55,331 nt of DNA from an uncultured Eubacterium sp. (GTDB lineage: Bacteria; Bacillota; Clostridia; Lachnospirales; Lachnospiraceae): the NCBI GenBank assembly GCA_947089855.1, contig CAMUML010000026.1:1-55331 (forward strand), given 5' to 3'. Below are positions 7,548-15,277 of the stretch, in pieces; position 1 is the stretch's first letter; each line of letters opens with the position of its first letter. Below the pieces are notes generated by a model, which made no database searches, had not been told where the DNA came from, and saw nothing but the letters and a program-made list of their open reading frames with translations. A program made the position numbers and the translations under genes.

Positions 7548-9241
7548 AGAGCATTCGTAGCAAGGTATTTGCCGCTATCTTATTAATCACACTGGTGACA
7601 TCATTGGCCGTTACTTTCCTTTTTTACCGAAGGTCTGCCCATATGATCGAGGAAAATTACAGTACGGACCTTCAGATGCGGACGGTGCGGGCAGTAGAAA
7701 CGCTGGATGTGCTATTTCAGAATATTTATCATGTGAATGTAAATGCATCGTGCGACAAGGAGTTAAAAGGCACGCTGCAGGCATACCTGTCTGGCCGGGA
7801 TGAGGGCGGTCTGGAAGATTTGGCAAAACTGCTGGAAGTGTTCCGCAGCCGGAATGCTTCTATGGATTCGATGTACCTGTTGGTACCGCAGGCACATGTG
7901 CTGGTGACGTCAGAAGAATACCCCGCCTATAAAAAAGGGGTGCCGGACGATGTTATGGATGCTGTAGTACAGGCAGCGGGCCAAGCTGGCCCAGCCATAT
8001 TAGAGGATATGGCGAATGAGGATGCGTATTTTTTGTCATTTGTGGAAACGGTAGAAGATGAAGGGCATCAGGTATTGGGTTATCTGCTTTCCAATATAGA
8101 AGAACACCTGCTTTACTATGATTATCTTACCGGCATTGATGACGGCATGGTAAAAGAAGCAGTCCTGTTAAATAGAAACGGGCGGGTGGTTACTTCGTTG
8201 GACCAAAAACAGATGGGCAGCGTATACGAGAATGCGGAAACGTATGGGCAGTGGCTTTCGAAGGAAGAGGCCATATACAGCTATTATGAAGCGCCGTTTT
8301 CCCAGTGCGGCCTGCTGGTTGTTGTGGAAAAGGCGGCTGTCTTGGAGGAACTTATCGTAACACGCCGGTATTTTTTTGGTATCCTGATTTTATTTTTGGC
8401 GCTGTCCTTGATTCCGGCTACCGGTATTACCAGCGCAATCTATAAGCCGTTGGGCAGGCTTACGGCTGCGATGCAAAAGGTTTCTGAAGGGGAGCTAGGA
8501 ACCCGGGCCGAAGTGGCCTCACGGGATGAGATCGGGATGCTGGCCATTGACTTTAACCGGATGCTAGACCGGATCGAAGAATTGATCCATCAGCTGTTGG
8601 AGGAAGAAAAGCAGCGCAAAGATGCAGAGCTGGAAGCGCTGCAGTACCAGATCACACCGCATTTTATGTACAATACGTTAAATTCCATTAAATGCTCGGC
8701 GATGTTAAAAGGGGAACAGGAGATTGGTGAAATTATCGGCGATTTTATTGATCTGCTGCAGGCATGTATCAATAAGAAAGGGGCCTTTTTGACTGTAGCA
8801 GAGGATATACGGATTCTAGAAAATTATATCCGGCTTCAGGAATTCCGCTACGGCGGCCAGTTCCATGTCCAGTATGAAATCCAGCCAGAAACAAGGGACT
8901 GCCTGGTTCCAAGGCTTGTGCTTCAGCCGCTGGTAGAAAATGCGCTGCTGCATGGAATTGATATGAAGGTAGAAAACAGTAAATTAGCCATCTGTTCCCA
9001 GGAGGAGGAAGGGGTTTTGTACCTGAAAGTATCTGACAATGGGCGCGGGATGACCAAAGGGCAGATTGAGAAACTGTTAAACAACGGGGCGCGCAAGACG
9101 AAAGGGCTGACGGCCGTAGGTATACCAAATGTACGCGACAGGCTGGAGCTATATTACGGAAGTAGTGCGGGGATTACCTATGAAAGCAGCGAAAAAGGGA
9201 CTACAGCGATTATTTATCTGCCGGTAACGAGGAATACCTGA
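7544..9241 (+). CDS. YesM/LytS-family sensor histidine kinase
   Basis: 565 residues. One N-terminal membrane helix (about 8-27), a roughly 240-residue extracellular sensor, a second helix (about 275-300) and a HAMP segment (KPLGRLTAAMQKVSEGELG). The His_kinase domain follows, with the phosphorylatable His in QITPHFMYNTLNSI near 373, then a HATPase domain with LQPLVENALLHG (N box) and VSDNGRGM (G box). Translationally coupled to the binding lipoprotein (ATGA overlap), so the lipoprotein is probably its co-receptor. The likely partner is the AraC-type regulator at 11146, beyond the symporter. Confidence 0.9.
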   Translation: MKSIRSKVFAAILLITLVTSLAVTFLFYRRSAHMIEENYSTDLQMRTVRAVETLDVLFQNIYHVNVNASCDKELKGTLQAYLSGRDEGGLEDLAKLLEVFRSRNASMDSMYLLVPQAHVLVTSEEYPAYKKGVPDDVMDAVVQAAGQAGPAILEDMANEDAYFLSFVETVEDEGHQVLGYLLSNIEEHLLYYDYLTGIDDGMVKEAVLLNRNGRVVTSLDQKQMGSVYENAETYGQWLSKEEAIYSYYEAPFSQCGLLVVVEKAAVLEELIVTRRYFFGILILFLALSLIPATGITSAIYKPLGRLTAAMQKVSEGELGTRAEVASRDEIGMLAIDFNRMLDRIEELIHQLLEEEKQRKDAELEALQYQITPHFMYNTLNSIKCSAMLKGEQEIGEIIGDFIDLLQACINKKGAFLTVAEDIRILENYIRLQEFRYGGQFHVQYEIQPETRDCLVPRLVLQPLVENALLHGIDMKVENSKLAICSQEEEGVLYLKVSDNGRGMTKGQIEKLLNNGARKTKGLTAVGIPNVRDRLELYYGSSAGITYESSEKGTTAIIYLPVTRNT

Positions 9242-9338
9242 TTAATTATCTAAAAAAAAGACAACAAAAAAGGACATGAAAAAGGCAATTATAAAATTTT
9301 ACTAAATAAGATACTGAATAACCTAAAAAAATGCACAC

Positions 9339-9366
9339 TATGACAGGGAAATTTCTTTTGTATAAT
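9339..9366 (+). promoter_or_regulatory. Promoter of the symporter gene
   Basis: A perfect TATAAT at 9361-9366 has a weak TATGAC/ATGACA at about 9339-9345 (spacing 15-16). It overlaps the upstream in-frame Met codon at 9331, arguing against that start and for 9403. Confidence 0.55.
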
Positions 9367-9402
9367 GTTTTTACAAAGCAATATATAGAAAGGAGATTTC
9401 TT

Positions 9403-11040
9403 ATGTGGTTAACTGTAATCGAATTTGTAGCGTTTACGGTATTTGTCGCGGTCCTTTCCTGGTACAAAACAAAAGATGAAGATTTGTCTTCCAAGGAGGG
9501 GTATTTCCTCGCAGGCAGGGGGCTGCCTGGTATTGTAATCGCAGGTTCTTTGATGATGACCAATTTGTCCGCAGAGCAGCTGGTCGGAACCAATGGCCAG
9601 GCATTTTCCGGCTCAATGAGTACGATGGCTTGGGAGGCGACCTCTGGGTTTGCACTGCTGGTGCTGGCATTTGTGATTTTGCCGCGTTTCTTAAAAGGCG
9701 GTATCGCGACCATTCCGGAATTTTATAAAATGCGTTACGATACGTTCACAATGCGTATGTTTTCTTGCATGTTTTTGATTGCCTACGTAGTTACGATGCT
9801 TCCTACGATCCTTTATTCGGGTTCGGTTGCATTGGTTAAAATTTTCAAAATTGAGGAGATTTTTGGTATCAGCTATTTTTGGGCCATCCTGATTGTTTGC
9901 TTTTCGACCGGTGTGATCGGTATGGCCTATTCCGTATTTGGCGGTTTAAAAGCAGTGGCTTATTCCGATACGGTAAACGGCGTCGGGCTGATTATAGGCG
10001 GTTTTGCGGTGCCGGTTTTGGGCATTATCGCACTGGGGAGCCTGGCGGGCGGCGACGGCAGCTTTGGCGCAGGGCTGCAGCATTTATTAAGTGCTACTCC
10101 GGAAAAGATGAATGCGTGGGCAGCGCCGGATACCGTTGCGCCTTACGTCCCTTGGCCGCTTTTGTTTACAGGTATGTTTGTAAACAATATGTTTTACTGG
10201 GCGACAAACCAGTCTATTATCCAACGGTCGTTGGGTGGCAAAAACCTTGCGGAAGCGCAAAAAGGCGCTATTTGGGCAGGATTTTTCAAATGCCTGGACG
10301 TATTTGTAATTGTCCTTCCAGGGATTATTGCTTACCAGCTGTTAACAGCACAAGGCAATATTGATACTTCTGTCGGTTCAGCTGGCGACCAGGCATATCC
10401 AATGCTTGTTATGGAAGTTATGCCGACAGCGATCATGGGTTTTTTTGCAGCTGTAATGTTTGGCGCGATCCTGTCTTCGTTTAATTCCGTTTTAAATTCA
10501 GCTTCTACGATTTTTGCGCTGGATTTCTGGCAGCCGATCTGGGGGAAAGATGCGGATGCAGAAAAAACCGTAAAAATAGGGAAAAATTTTGGGCTGCTTG
10601 TCGGTGTAGTTGCTATTTTCATTTCACCGTTTGTTATGTATTTTGGAACGGGTATTATGAACTTTATTAATGAGTGCTGGGGCTTTTTCTCCATGCCGAT
10701 CCTTTTGGCGGTGCTATTCGGCTTGCTGAGTAAGAAAGCGCCTTCGATTGCACCAAAGATTACCGTTCCAGTACATATCATCATTTATGGTGCGACCAAA
10801 GTCATTCCGTTTTGCCAGAAATGGCATTATCTGTATTGGGTATTTGCATGTTTCGTGGTGGAAGCTGCTATTTACCTAGTCTGCATTAAGGTCTGCCCGC
10901 GCCAGGTGGATTGGGAAATGCCGGACGCAAAAGTTATGGATATGACGCCGTGGAAGACCGGAAAGGTATGGGCGGTTGTTGGTGTAGCAGTCATTATCGT
11001 AATGTATGTAATATGTTCTCCGCTTGTGCTTGGCGCATAG
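9403..11040 (+). CDS. Sodium/solute symporter (SSS family, sugar transporter-like)
   Basis: 545 residues, a typical SSS length with 13-15 predicted membrane helices. Family features: YFLAGRGLPG after helix 1, the LSAEQLVGTNGQAF unwound segment of helix 1', the YSVFGGLKAVAYSDTVNG segment, and WATNQSIIQRSLGGKNLAEAQKG, typical of SGLT-like sugar symporters. It probably imports the sugar sensed by the neighbouring lipoprotein/kinase, coupled to sodium; the substrate is inferred, not shown. AGGAG at 9391 with a 7-base gap to ATG 9403 fixes the start; the longer frame from 9331 would begin inside the promoter. It has its own promoter, so it may be the induced target of the two-component pair. Confidence 0.9.
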   Translation: MWLTVIEFVAFTVFVAVLSWYKTKDEDLSSKEGYFLAGRGLPGIVIAGSLMMTNLSAEQLVGTNGQAFSGSMSTMAWEATSGFALLVLAFVILPRFLKGGIATIPEFYKMRYDTFTMRMFSCMFLIAYVVTMLPTILYSGSVALVKIFKIEEIFGISYFWAILIVCFSTGVIGMAYSVFGGLKAVAYSDTVNGVGLIIGGFAVPVLGIIALGSLAGGDGSFGAGLQHLLSATPEKMNAWAAPDTVAPYVPWPLLFTGMFVNNMFYWATNQSIIQRSLGGKNLAEAQKGAIWAGFFKCLDVFVIVLPGIIAYQLLTAQGNIDTSVGSAGDQAYPMLVMEVMPTAIMGFFAAVMFGAILSSFNSVLNSASTIFALDFWQPIWGKDADAEKTVKIGKNFGLLVGVVAIFISPFVMYFGTGIMNFINECWGFFSMPILLAVLFGLLSKKAPSIAPKITVPVHIIIYGATKVIPFCQKWHYLYWVFACFVVEAAIYLVCIKVCPRQVDWEMPDAKVMDMTPWKTGKVWAVVGVAVIIVMYVICSPLVLGA

Positions 11041-11058
11041 CAGCAAGCAGGTTCTTGG

Positions 11059-11093
11059 ACGCCCACGCTCCGCAGGAAACGGAGCATGGGCGT
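11059..11093 (+). terminator. Hairpin after the symporter gene, terminator-like
   Basis: ACGCCCACGCTCCG (11059-11072) pairs with CGGAGCATGGGCGT (11080-11093) with a single mismatch. The following bases (GCCTTTG) hold only a short T run, so it may be a partial terminator or an mRNA-stabilising hairpin ahead of the regulator gene. Confidence 0.5.
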
Positions 11094-11145
11094 GCCTTTG
11101 TATGGGTGGCCGATGGCCAAAAGCGGTATAAGGAGCGTAACCGGT

Positions 11146-12753
11146 ATGCAGGATGGGGCAAAGTGGATACAGACAGTCATTGTGGATGACGATTTTTTAG
11201 TACGCAGCTATTTGAAACAATTAAAAGCATGGGAAAAAGCAGGATACCAGATCATTGCGGATGCCAGGGATGGAGAAGAAGCTTTGGAATTGGCAGAGGA
11301 ACGGAAAGCGGATCTGGAAGTTATTTTTACCGATATATCGATGCCGCTTGTGGATGGCATTGAGTTGATACGCAGGCTCCGGGAAACCAACAATGCTGTC
11401 TATATCGTTGTGTTAAGCTGCCACGATGATTTTGAATATGTAAAAGAGGCGATGAAGTGGGGTGCGGATGAATATGTGCTGAAAAATTCACTGGATGAAT
11501 GCAGCCTATATGAGATGCTGGTTGCGATCAAAAAGCAGGTAGAAGGCCGCAAGGAAAAAGCACGCAGGGATGCAAAAGCACGCTGCCTAATGGAAATGGG
11601 CCGCCATACGCTAAAATACCATTTTTTTAATGGGCTTATTTCCGGGAATTTCCAGCCCCAAGAGCGGGAACGTAAACGGGAGGAAGCAGGGATTGCGGGG
11701 AAATATACAAACAGCGCGATTGTTAATATGTGCATTTTAAAATGGGGCGAATTAAAAAATTCATACTCCCCGCTGGATTTGGAACAGTATGCACAGGGCT
11801 TTTTGCAGAAATTGTCCGAGGAAACGAAAGGGAAAAGGGCGGACTTGCCCGATACCGAAATTGTGTACCTGGGGGAAGGGATCTTTTGCTGTTTCGCCGA
11901 TATGTCGGATTTGCGCCTTAGCAGCTTAATGCAGCAGAAACTGGCAAGTATTGCGGCTGCGTGCCTGCGTTGCTGTAAAAAAGAAATCCATACGTTTGCG
12001 ATAGGCGTCAGCAACGTCTGTTTTGGGGAAGCGGGGATCCAGGAAGCTTACCAGCAGGCAAGGGAAATGATAAAGGTCAGTTTCTATAAAGAAGGGGATA
12101 TATTTTTTTATGGGGACAGCCCCAAAGTGGGCAAAGTTTTGCCGCAGGAAGCAGAAGATCTGCTGGAACAAGCGCCTTCCTATGTGCAGCGCCAGCAGTA
12201 TGACCTTTTAAAAGACGGATTCCAGGCTGTAATAGACGCGGCCTCCCGCCAGTATACGGACAGCCGGCTAATCCTGCATTGGATCAAAAGGATGGACAGG
12301 CAGCTCCATTTCGAGCGAGGGGCAGAACAATATGCCGGCATTATCCGGATTCGGCAGCTTTTGGATATTTGTGGGGAATACCGAAATAAATTTTTTTTGA
12401 AAGGCAAACGCCCTATCCCCGAAAGCACCAGCCAAGGGGTGCGCCTGGCAGTCCATTTCCTGCATGGACACTACAAAGAGCAGGTTGGGCTGCCGGAAGC
12501 AGCAGAGGCGGCAGGGCTGAACCCCTCATATTTAAGCTATATATTTAAGCAGGAATTAGGGATCGGGTTTTCTGCTTACCTTTTAAACCTGCGTATGGAA
12601 CATGCAAAAGCATTGCTTTGCAGTACAAATGAAAAGGTAAAAAATGTAGCTGCGCAGTCAGGCTTTAACGATTACCATTATTTTTCCAAAGCATTTAAGA
12701 AAAATACCGGCGTCAGCCCGGCTGACTACCGGAAACAAAACCATTTAAAGTAA
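11146..12753 (+). CDS. YesN-type response regulator with AraC-family DNA-binding domain
   Basis: 535 residues. The N-terminal receiver domain begins TVIVDDDFLVRSYL; the phospho-acceptor Asp is in VIFTDISMPLVDG near residue 58, with the Lys in YVLKNSLDE. A long middle region of about 250 residues follows, then two helix-turn-helix motifs of the AraC type at the C-terminus (LPEAAEAAGLNPSYLSYIFK and VKNVAAQSGFNDYHYFSKAF). AAGGAG at 11130-11135, ten bases before ATG 11146, favours this start over the upstream Met at 11086, which lies inside the hairpin. It is the natural partner of the kinase at 7544 and probably activates the symporter. Confidence 0.88.
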   Translation: MQDGAKWIQTVIVDDDFLVRSYLKQLKAWEKAGYQIIADARDGEEALELAEERKADLEVIFTDISMPLVDGIELIRRLRETNNAVYIVVLSCHDDFEYVKEAMKWGADEYVLKNSLDECSLYEMLVAIKKQVEGRKEKARRDAKARCLMEMGRHTLKYHFFNGLISGNFQPQERERKREEAGIAGKYTNSAIVNMCILKWGELKNSYSPLDLEQYAQGFLQKLSEETKGKRADLPDTEIVYLGEGIFCCFADMSDLRLSSLMQQKLASIAAACLRCCKKEIHTFAIGVSNVCFGEAGIQEAYQQAREMIKVSFYKEGDIFFYGDSPKVGKVLPQEAEDLLEQAPSYVQRQQYDLLKDGFQAVIDAASRQYTDSRLILHWIKRMDRQLHFERGAEQYAGIIRIRQLLDICGEYRNKFFLKGKRPIPESTSQGVRLAVHFLHGHYKEQVGLPEAAEAAGLNPSYLSYIFKQELGIGFSAYLLNLRMEHAKALLCSTNEKVKNVAAQSGFNDYHYFSKAFKKNTGVSPADYRKQNHLK

Positions 12754-12762
12754 AACGTGCAG

Positions 12763-13620
12763 CTAATGTTTGATATGCTGGTGCGTAAACAAATGCTCCT
12801 GGCAGTATTCATAATTGCCGTCGCATTTTGAACAAAACCGGAATTCAAGCGAGGGGTCGTCCAGTTCTGTCCTGCCGCAGATCGCACATTTATGCTTGGT
12901 AATGCCGCCGCTGCTGCGCGGCTGGCGCACAGCTTGGCGGTATACCTGTTTGCGGTGGATTTCTTTTGGGGAAAACCGGCGGTAATCCCTGGTTGTTAAA
13001 AAGAAGATCAAAAAATTGAGCAGCGACATGACTAGCATGATCCTGCCTGGCCATGCGCTTTGGATAAAGTCAAATATCATCAGGGCCGCATAAACATAGG
13101 CCAGCCATTTCATTTTAATTGGTATAATAAAGTACAGCATTACCTGCATATTTGGATAGCAGACTGCAAATGCAAGGAAAATCGACATACAGATATAATA
13201 CGTGCTGACATAAGCCCCCACATAAGCCCCTACATAAGCAGCGTTTCCCATAAAAGCAGCCATGATCAGCCAAGTTGCCATCGCGCCAACCGCCGTATAA
13301 AGGATCCCGCCAAAAATATATACGTTATACCGGAAGGTCCCCCACGTCCGTTCCAGGCTCATGCCAAGCTGGTAATAAAACAGCATCATGATAACATAAA
13401 ACAATATCGACTGCGTAGACGGCGGGATCAATACCCAGGTTATCAGCCGCCAAACTTGGCCATGCAGAATCTGATACGGGTTCATAGTCAAATACCCAAG
13501 CATTCCTGGTGCAAACCTGCTTATGACATACCCTGCCACATATCCAAAAATCAGGTACATTGTCAGGTTAGAAATAGCGTACTTTGAAAATTTACGCTCC
13601 AGCTTATTCATAAAGTTCAT
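12763..13620 (-). CDS. Rhomboid-like membrane protein with C-terminal zinc ribbon, probably not a protease
   Basis: 285 residues. Five to six membrane helices (about 15-215) with a rhomboid/derlin-like layout: NPYQILHGQVWRLITW resembles the loop-1 Trp-Arg motif, and YYQLGMSLERTWGT resembles the region after helix 2. The GxSG serine motif and the helix-6 His of active rhomboids are not visible (the corresponding stretch is GAYVGAYVSTYY), so it is likely a pseudoprotease; this family assignment is by resemblance. The cytosolic tail carries CAICG, CSKC and C/H residues (YCQEHLFTHQHIKH), a likely zinc site. GGAGGT on the minus strand (13625-13630) precedes ATG 13620, preferred over the Met at 13650. 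Confidence 0.65.
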   Translation of the reverse strand: MNFMNKLERKFSKYAISNLTMYLIFGYVAGYVISRFAPGMLGYLTMNPYQILHGQVWRLITWVLIPPSTQSILFYVIMMLFYYQLGMSLERTWGTFRYNVYIFGGILYTAVGAMATWLIMAAFMGNAAYVGAYVGAYVSTYYICMSIFLAFAVCYPNMQVMLYFIIPIKMKWLAYVYAALMIFDFIQSAWPGRIMLVMSLLNFLIFFLTTRDYRRFSPKEIHRKQVYRQAVRQPRSSGGITKHKCAICGRTELDDPSLEFRFCSKCDGNYEYCQEHLFTHQHIKH

Positions 13621-13738
13621 TTGGACCTCCATATCGTCTGCTTTCGGCATCTACACAGCAAAACAGGGGCTGTATAGGATAGGAAACAGACATGTACAGC
13701 ATGGTAACCCGTGCTGGTTGTTATCGTTCCTGTCAAGC

Positions 13739-13767
13739 ATTATATAAATACGGACATATTTTGTCAA
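13739..13767 (-). promoter_or_regulatory. Sigma-A promoter of the rhomboid-like gene
   Basis: Minus strand: a perfect TTGACA (13767-13762), a 17-base spacer and a perfect TATAAT (13744-13739), about 120 bases upstream of the start at 13620. Confidence 0.75.
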
Positions 13768-13856
13768 TGAAACGGACGCCTGTTGCGCAAATTTAATAAA
13801 ATTTTCATAACTCATGGCAAATAGCAAGTATGGCAACGCAAAACAGTAAAACCCCA

Positions 13857-14966
13857 TTAATTGGAAACAGGGCTTTGGGAGAGGTACTCTGCCAGCATCT
13901 GTTTGCTTACCCCACAGTTTTCCCACGGCAGGGCCGTTCCGTCTGCGTTTGGCGCCTTCATCCCACAGCAGCCCTGCCCGGCGCCAAACCCCATCATAGC
14001 AGGCATAGGATCCCCGGCGGGCATGGAACTTAAAGCAGGCATAGGATCCCCGGCAGGCATGGAACTTAAAGCAGGCATAGGATCCCTAGCAGGCATGGAA
14101 CTTAAAGCTGACATAGAATCCCCGGCAGGCATGGGGCTTTCGGCTGGAATGGCATCCCCAGCTGGCATTGCGCCTGCGGCTGGCACGGCATCCGCATTTG
14201 GCGGTACATCATCTGACGGTACCCTTTCCTGCATCATTTTTCCGGCATCCGCAAATGCCCGTTCTTGTATTATTTTTCCGGTATCCGCTGGCCCCGTTTC
14301 CTGCATTGGTTTTTCGGTATCCGCCAGTAACGTTTCCTGTACCGTTTTTTTTGTATCCGCCGGCGGCATTTCCTGGATATTTTGTGGATATATGGATGGT
14401 TGTATTTGTGTAGCGCTGCCTTTCGGGTTTTCCAAAGGCATCCCAATTGGCCGGCTTTGCATATCCTGCATCGGGATAGGTCCCATCTGGTTTTGGCCTT
14501 CTTGCAAAGGCATTCTGCCATTCTGGTTTTGGCCTTCTTGCAAAGGCATTCTGCCATTCTGGTTTTGGCCATCCTGCCAAGTAAAATTGCCCATAGGGTT
14601 TCGCCTATCCTGGCTTTGACTAGTTTGCGGGGTGGACGCTCCATCCTGATTTTGCCCGGTTTGCATCGTAGGCCCTGCAGCCTGGTTCTGTCCATTCTGT
14701 GACGGGAATGCCCTGTCAGAAGCATCCGATGGTACTTTTGGTGGGCGGCTGCTTTCTGGCAGATACCGTGGCGTCATAACAGGCACACAGATTTCATCGC
14801 CAACCTGCATATTATATACATCGACATAAGGGTTTGCATAGAAAACCCTGGAAAGCGGTACCCCATACTTCCTGGAAATTTTATACAAGGTATCCCCTTC
14901 TTCTACAATGTGAAGCATCCCACGGCAGTGCATGTTTCCATCATTCCTTCCAAGGAAATTATCCAT
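13857..14966 (-). CDS. LysM-domain protein with repetitive Gln/Asn- and Met/Pro/Ala-rich tail
   Basis: 369 residues. A single LysM domain occupies about 18-65 (HIVEEGDTLYKISRKYGV ... YNMQVGDEICVP), which in this family binds peptidoglycan or spore cortex. The rest is low complexity: a Q/N-rich part with 12-residue repeats (LQEGQNQNGRMP), a part with about 17-residue repeats (QE..PADTGK.I), four 12-residue SSMPAGDPMPAL repeats, then a short end with GCCG and a Cys near 350. No signal peptide is visible, which together with LysM recalls spore coat proteins such as SafA; that role is inference. GAGGT nine bases upstream on the minus strand supports the start. Confidence 0.75.
   Translation of the reverse strand: MDNFLGRNDGNMHCRGMLHIVEEGDTLYKISRKYGVPLSRVFYANPYVDVYNMQVGDEICVPVMTPRYLPESSRPPKVPSDASDRAFPSQNGQNQAAGPTMQTGQNQDGASTPQTSQSQDRRNPMGNFTWQDGQNQNGRMPLQEGQNQNGRMPLQEGQNQMGPIPMQDMQSRPIGMPLENPKGSATQIQPSIYPQNIQEMPPADTKKTVQETLLADTEKPMQETGPADTGKIIQERAFADAGKMMQERVPSDDVPPNADAVPAAGAMPAGDAIPAESPMPAGDSMSALSSMPARDPMPALSSMPAGDPMPALSSMPAGDPMPAMMGFGAGQGCCGMKAPNADGTALPWENCGVSKQMLAEYLSQSPVSN
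14000..14143 (-). repeat. 36-bp tandem repeat, four units
   Basis: Units start at 14000, 14036, 14072 and 14108 (CAGGCATAGGATCCCC...). They encode the 12-residue SSMPAGDPMPAL repeats of the LysM protein; being a multiple of three, the repeats can change in number without breaking the frame. Confidence 0.9.
14487..14580 (-). repeat. 36-bp tandem repeat, about 2.5 units
   Basis: Units start at 14487, 14523 and 14559 (CTGGTTTTGGCCTTCTTGCA...), encoding the QNQNGRMPLQEG repeat of the same LysM protein. The sequence is unrelated to the 14000 array, but the period is the same. Confidence 0.9.
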
Positions 14967-15158
14967 ATTATGCTACCTCATTATTATCATTCTATAATAA
15001 TGTATTCCCATCGGAAGAAAAAGTGCCCGGCAAAGCTATATACTGGTTGTTCCTGGGCAAGCACTTGCTGCATAAACTATCACATCACGTTGGCCGTCCA
15101 CCGTTTTGACAGGCACACAATTGTATTTCTTAAAAGATCATAAATTCAAAATTAGGAA

Positions 15159-15187
15159 TTGTCTTTTCAGAAACAGTGTCGTATAAT
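15159..15187 (+). promoter_or_regulatory. Promoter of the 2-hydroxyacyl-CoA dehydratase activator-like gene
   Basis: TTGTCT (15159-15164), 17-base spacer, TATAAT (15182-15187). It lies in the 311-base divergent gap 14967-15277 between the LysM gene and this gene; nothing else convincing was seen in the gap. Confidence 0.7.
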
Positions 15188-15277
15188 GTAGAATGTTTTG
15201 AGGAACCAGTCATATTATAAATAAGTAACAATAGCAATATTTTCCATGCTTAAATACTATTACAAATGGGTGAGAAT

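Noticed and set aside
9331-9402. Upstream in-frame start for the symporter (Met at 9331)
   Set aside because: It lies inside the promoter (TATAAT at 9361-9366) and lacks a ribosome-binding site; ATG 9403 follows AGGAG.
14000-14143. CRISPR-like array
   Set aside because: The 36-bp units are contiguous without spacers and encode an in-frame peptide repeat in the LysM protein.
13861-14702. Repetitive plus-strand frames opposite the LysM gene
   Set aside because: They stay open only because the 36-bp repeats are free of stops on both strands; the LysM strand has the domain and the ribosome-binding site.
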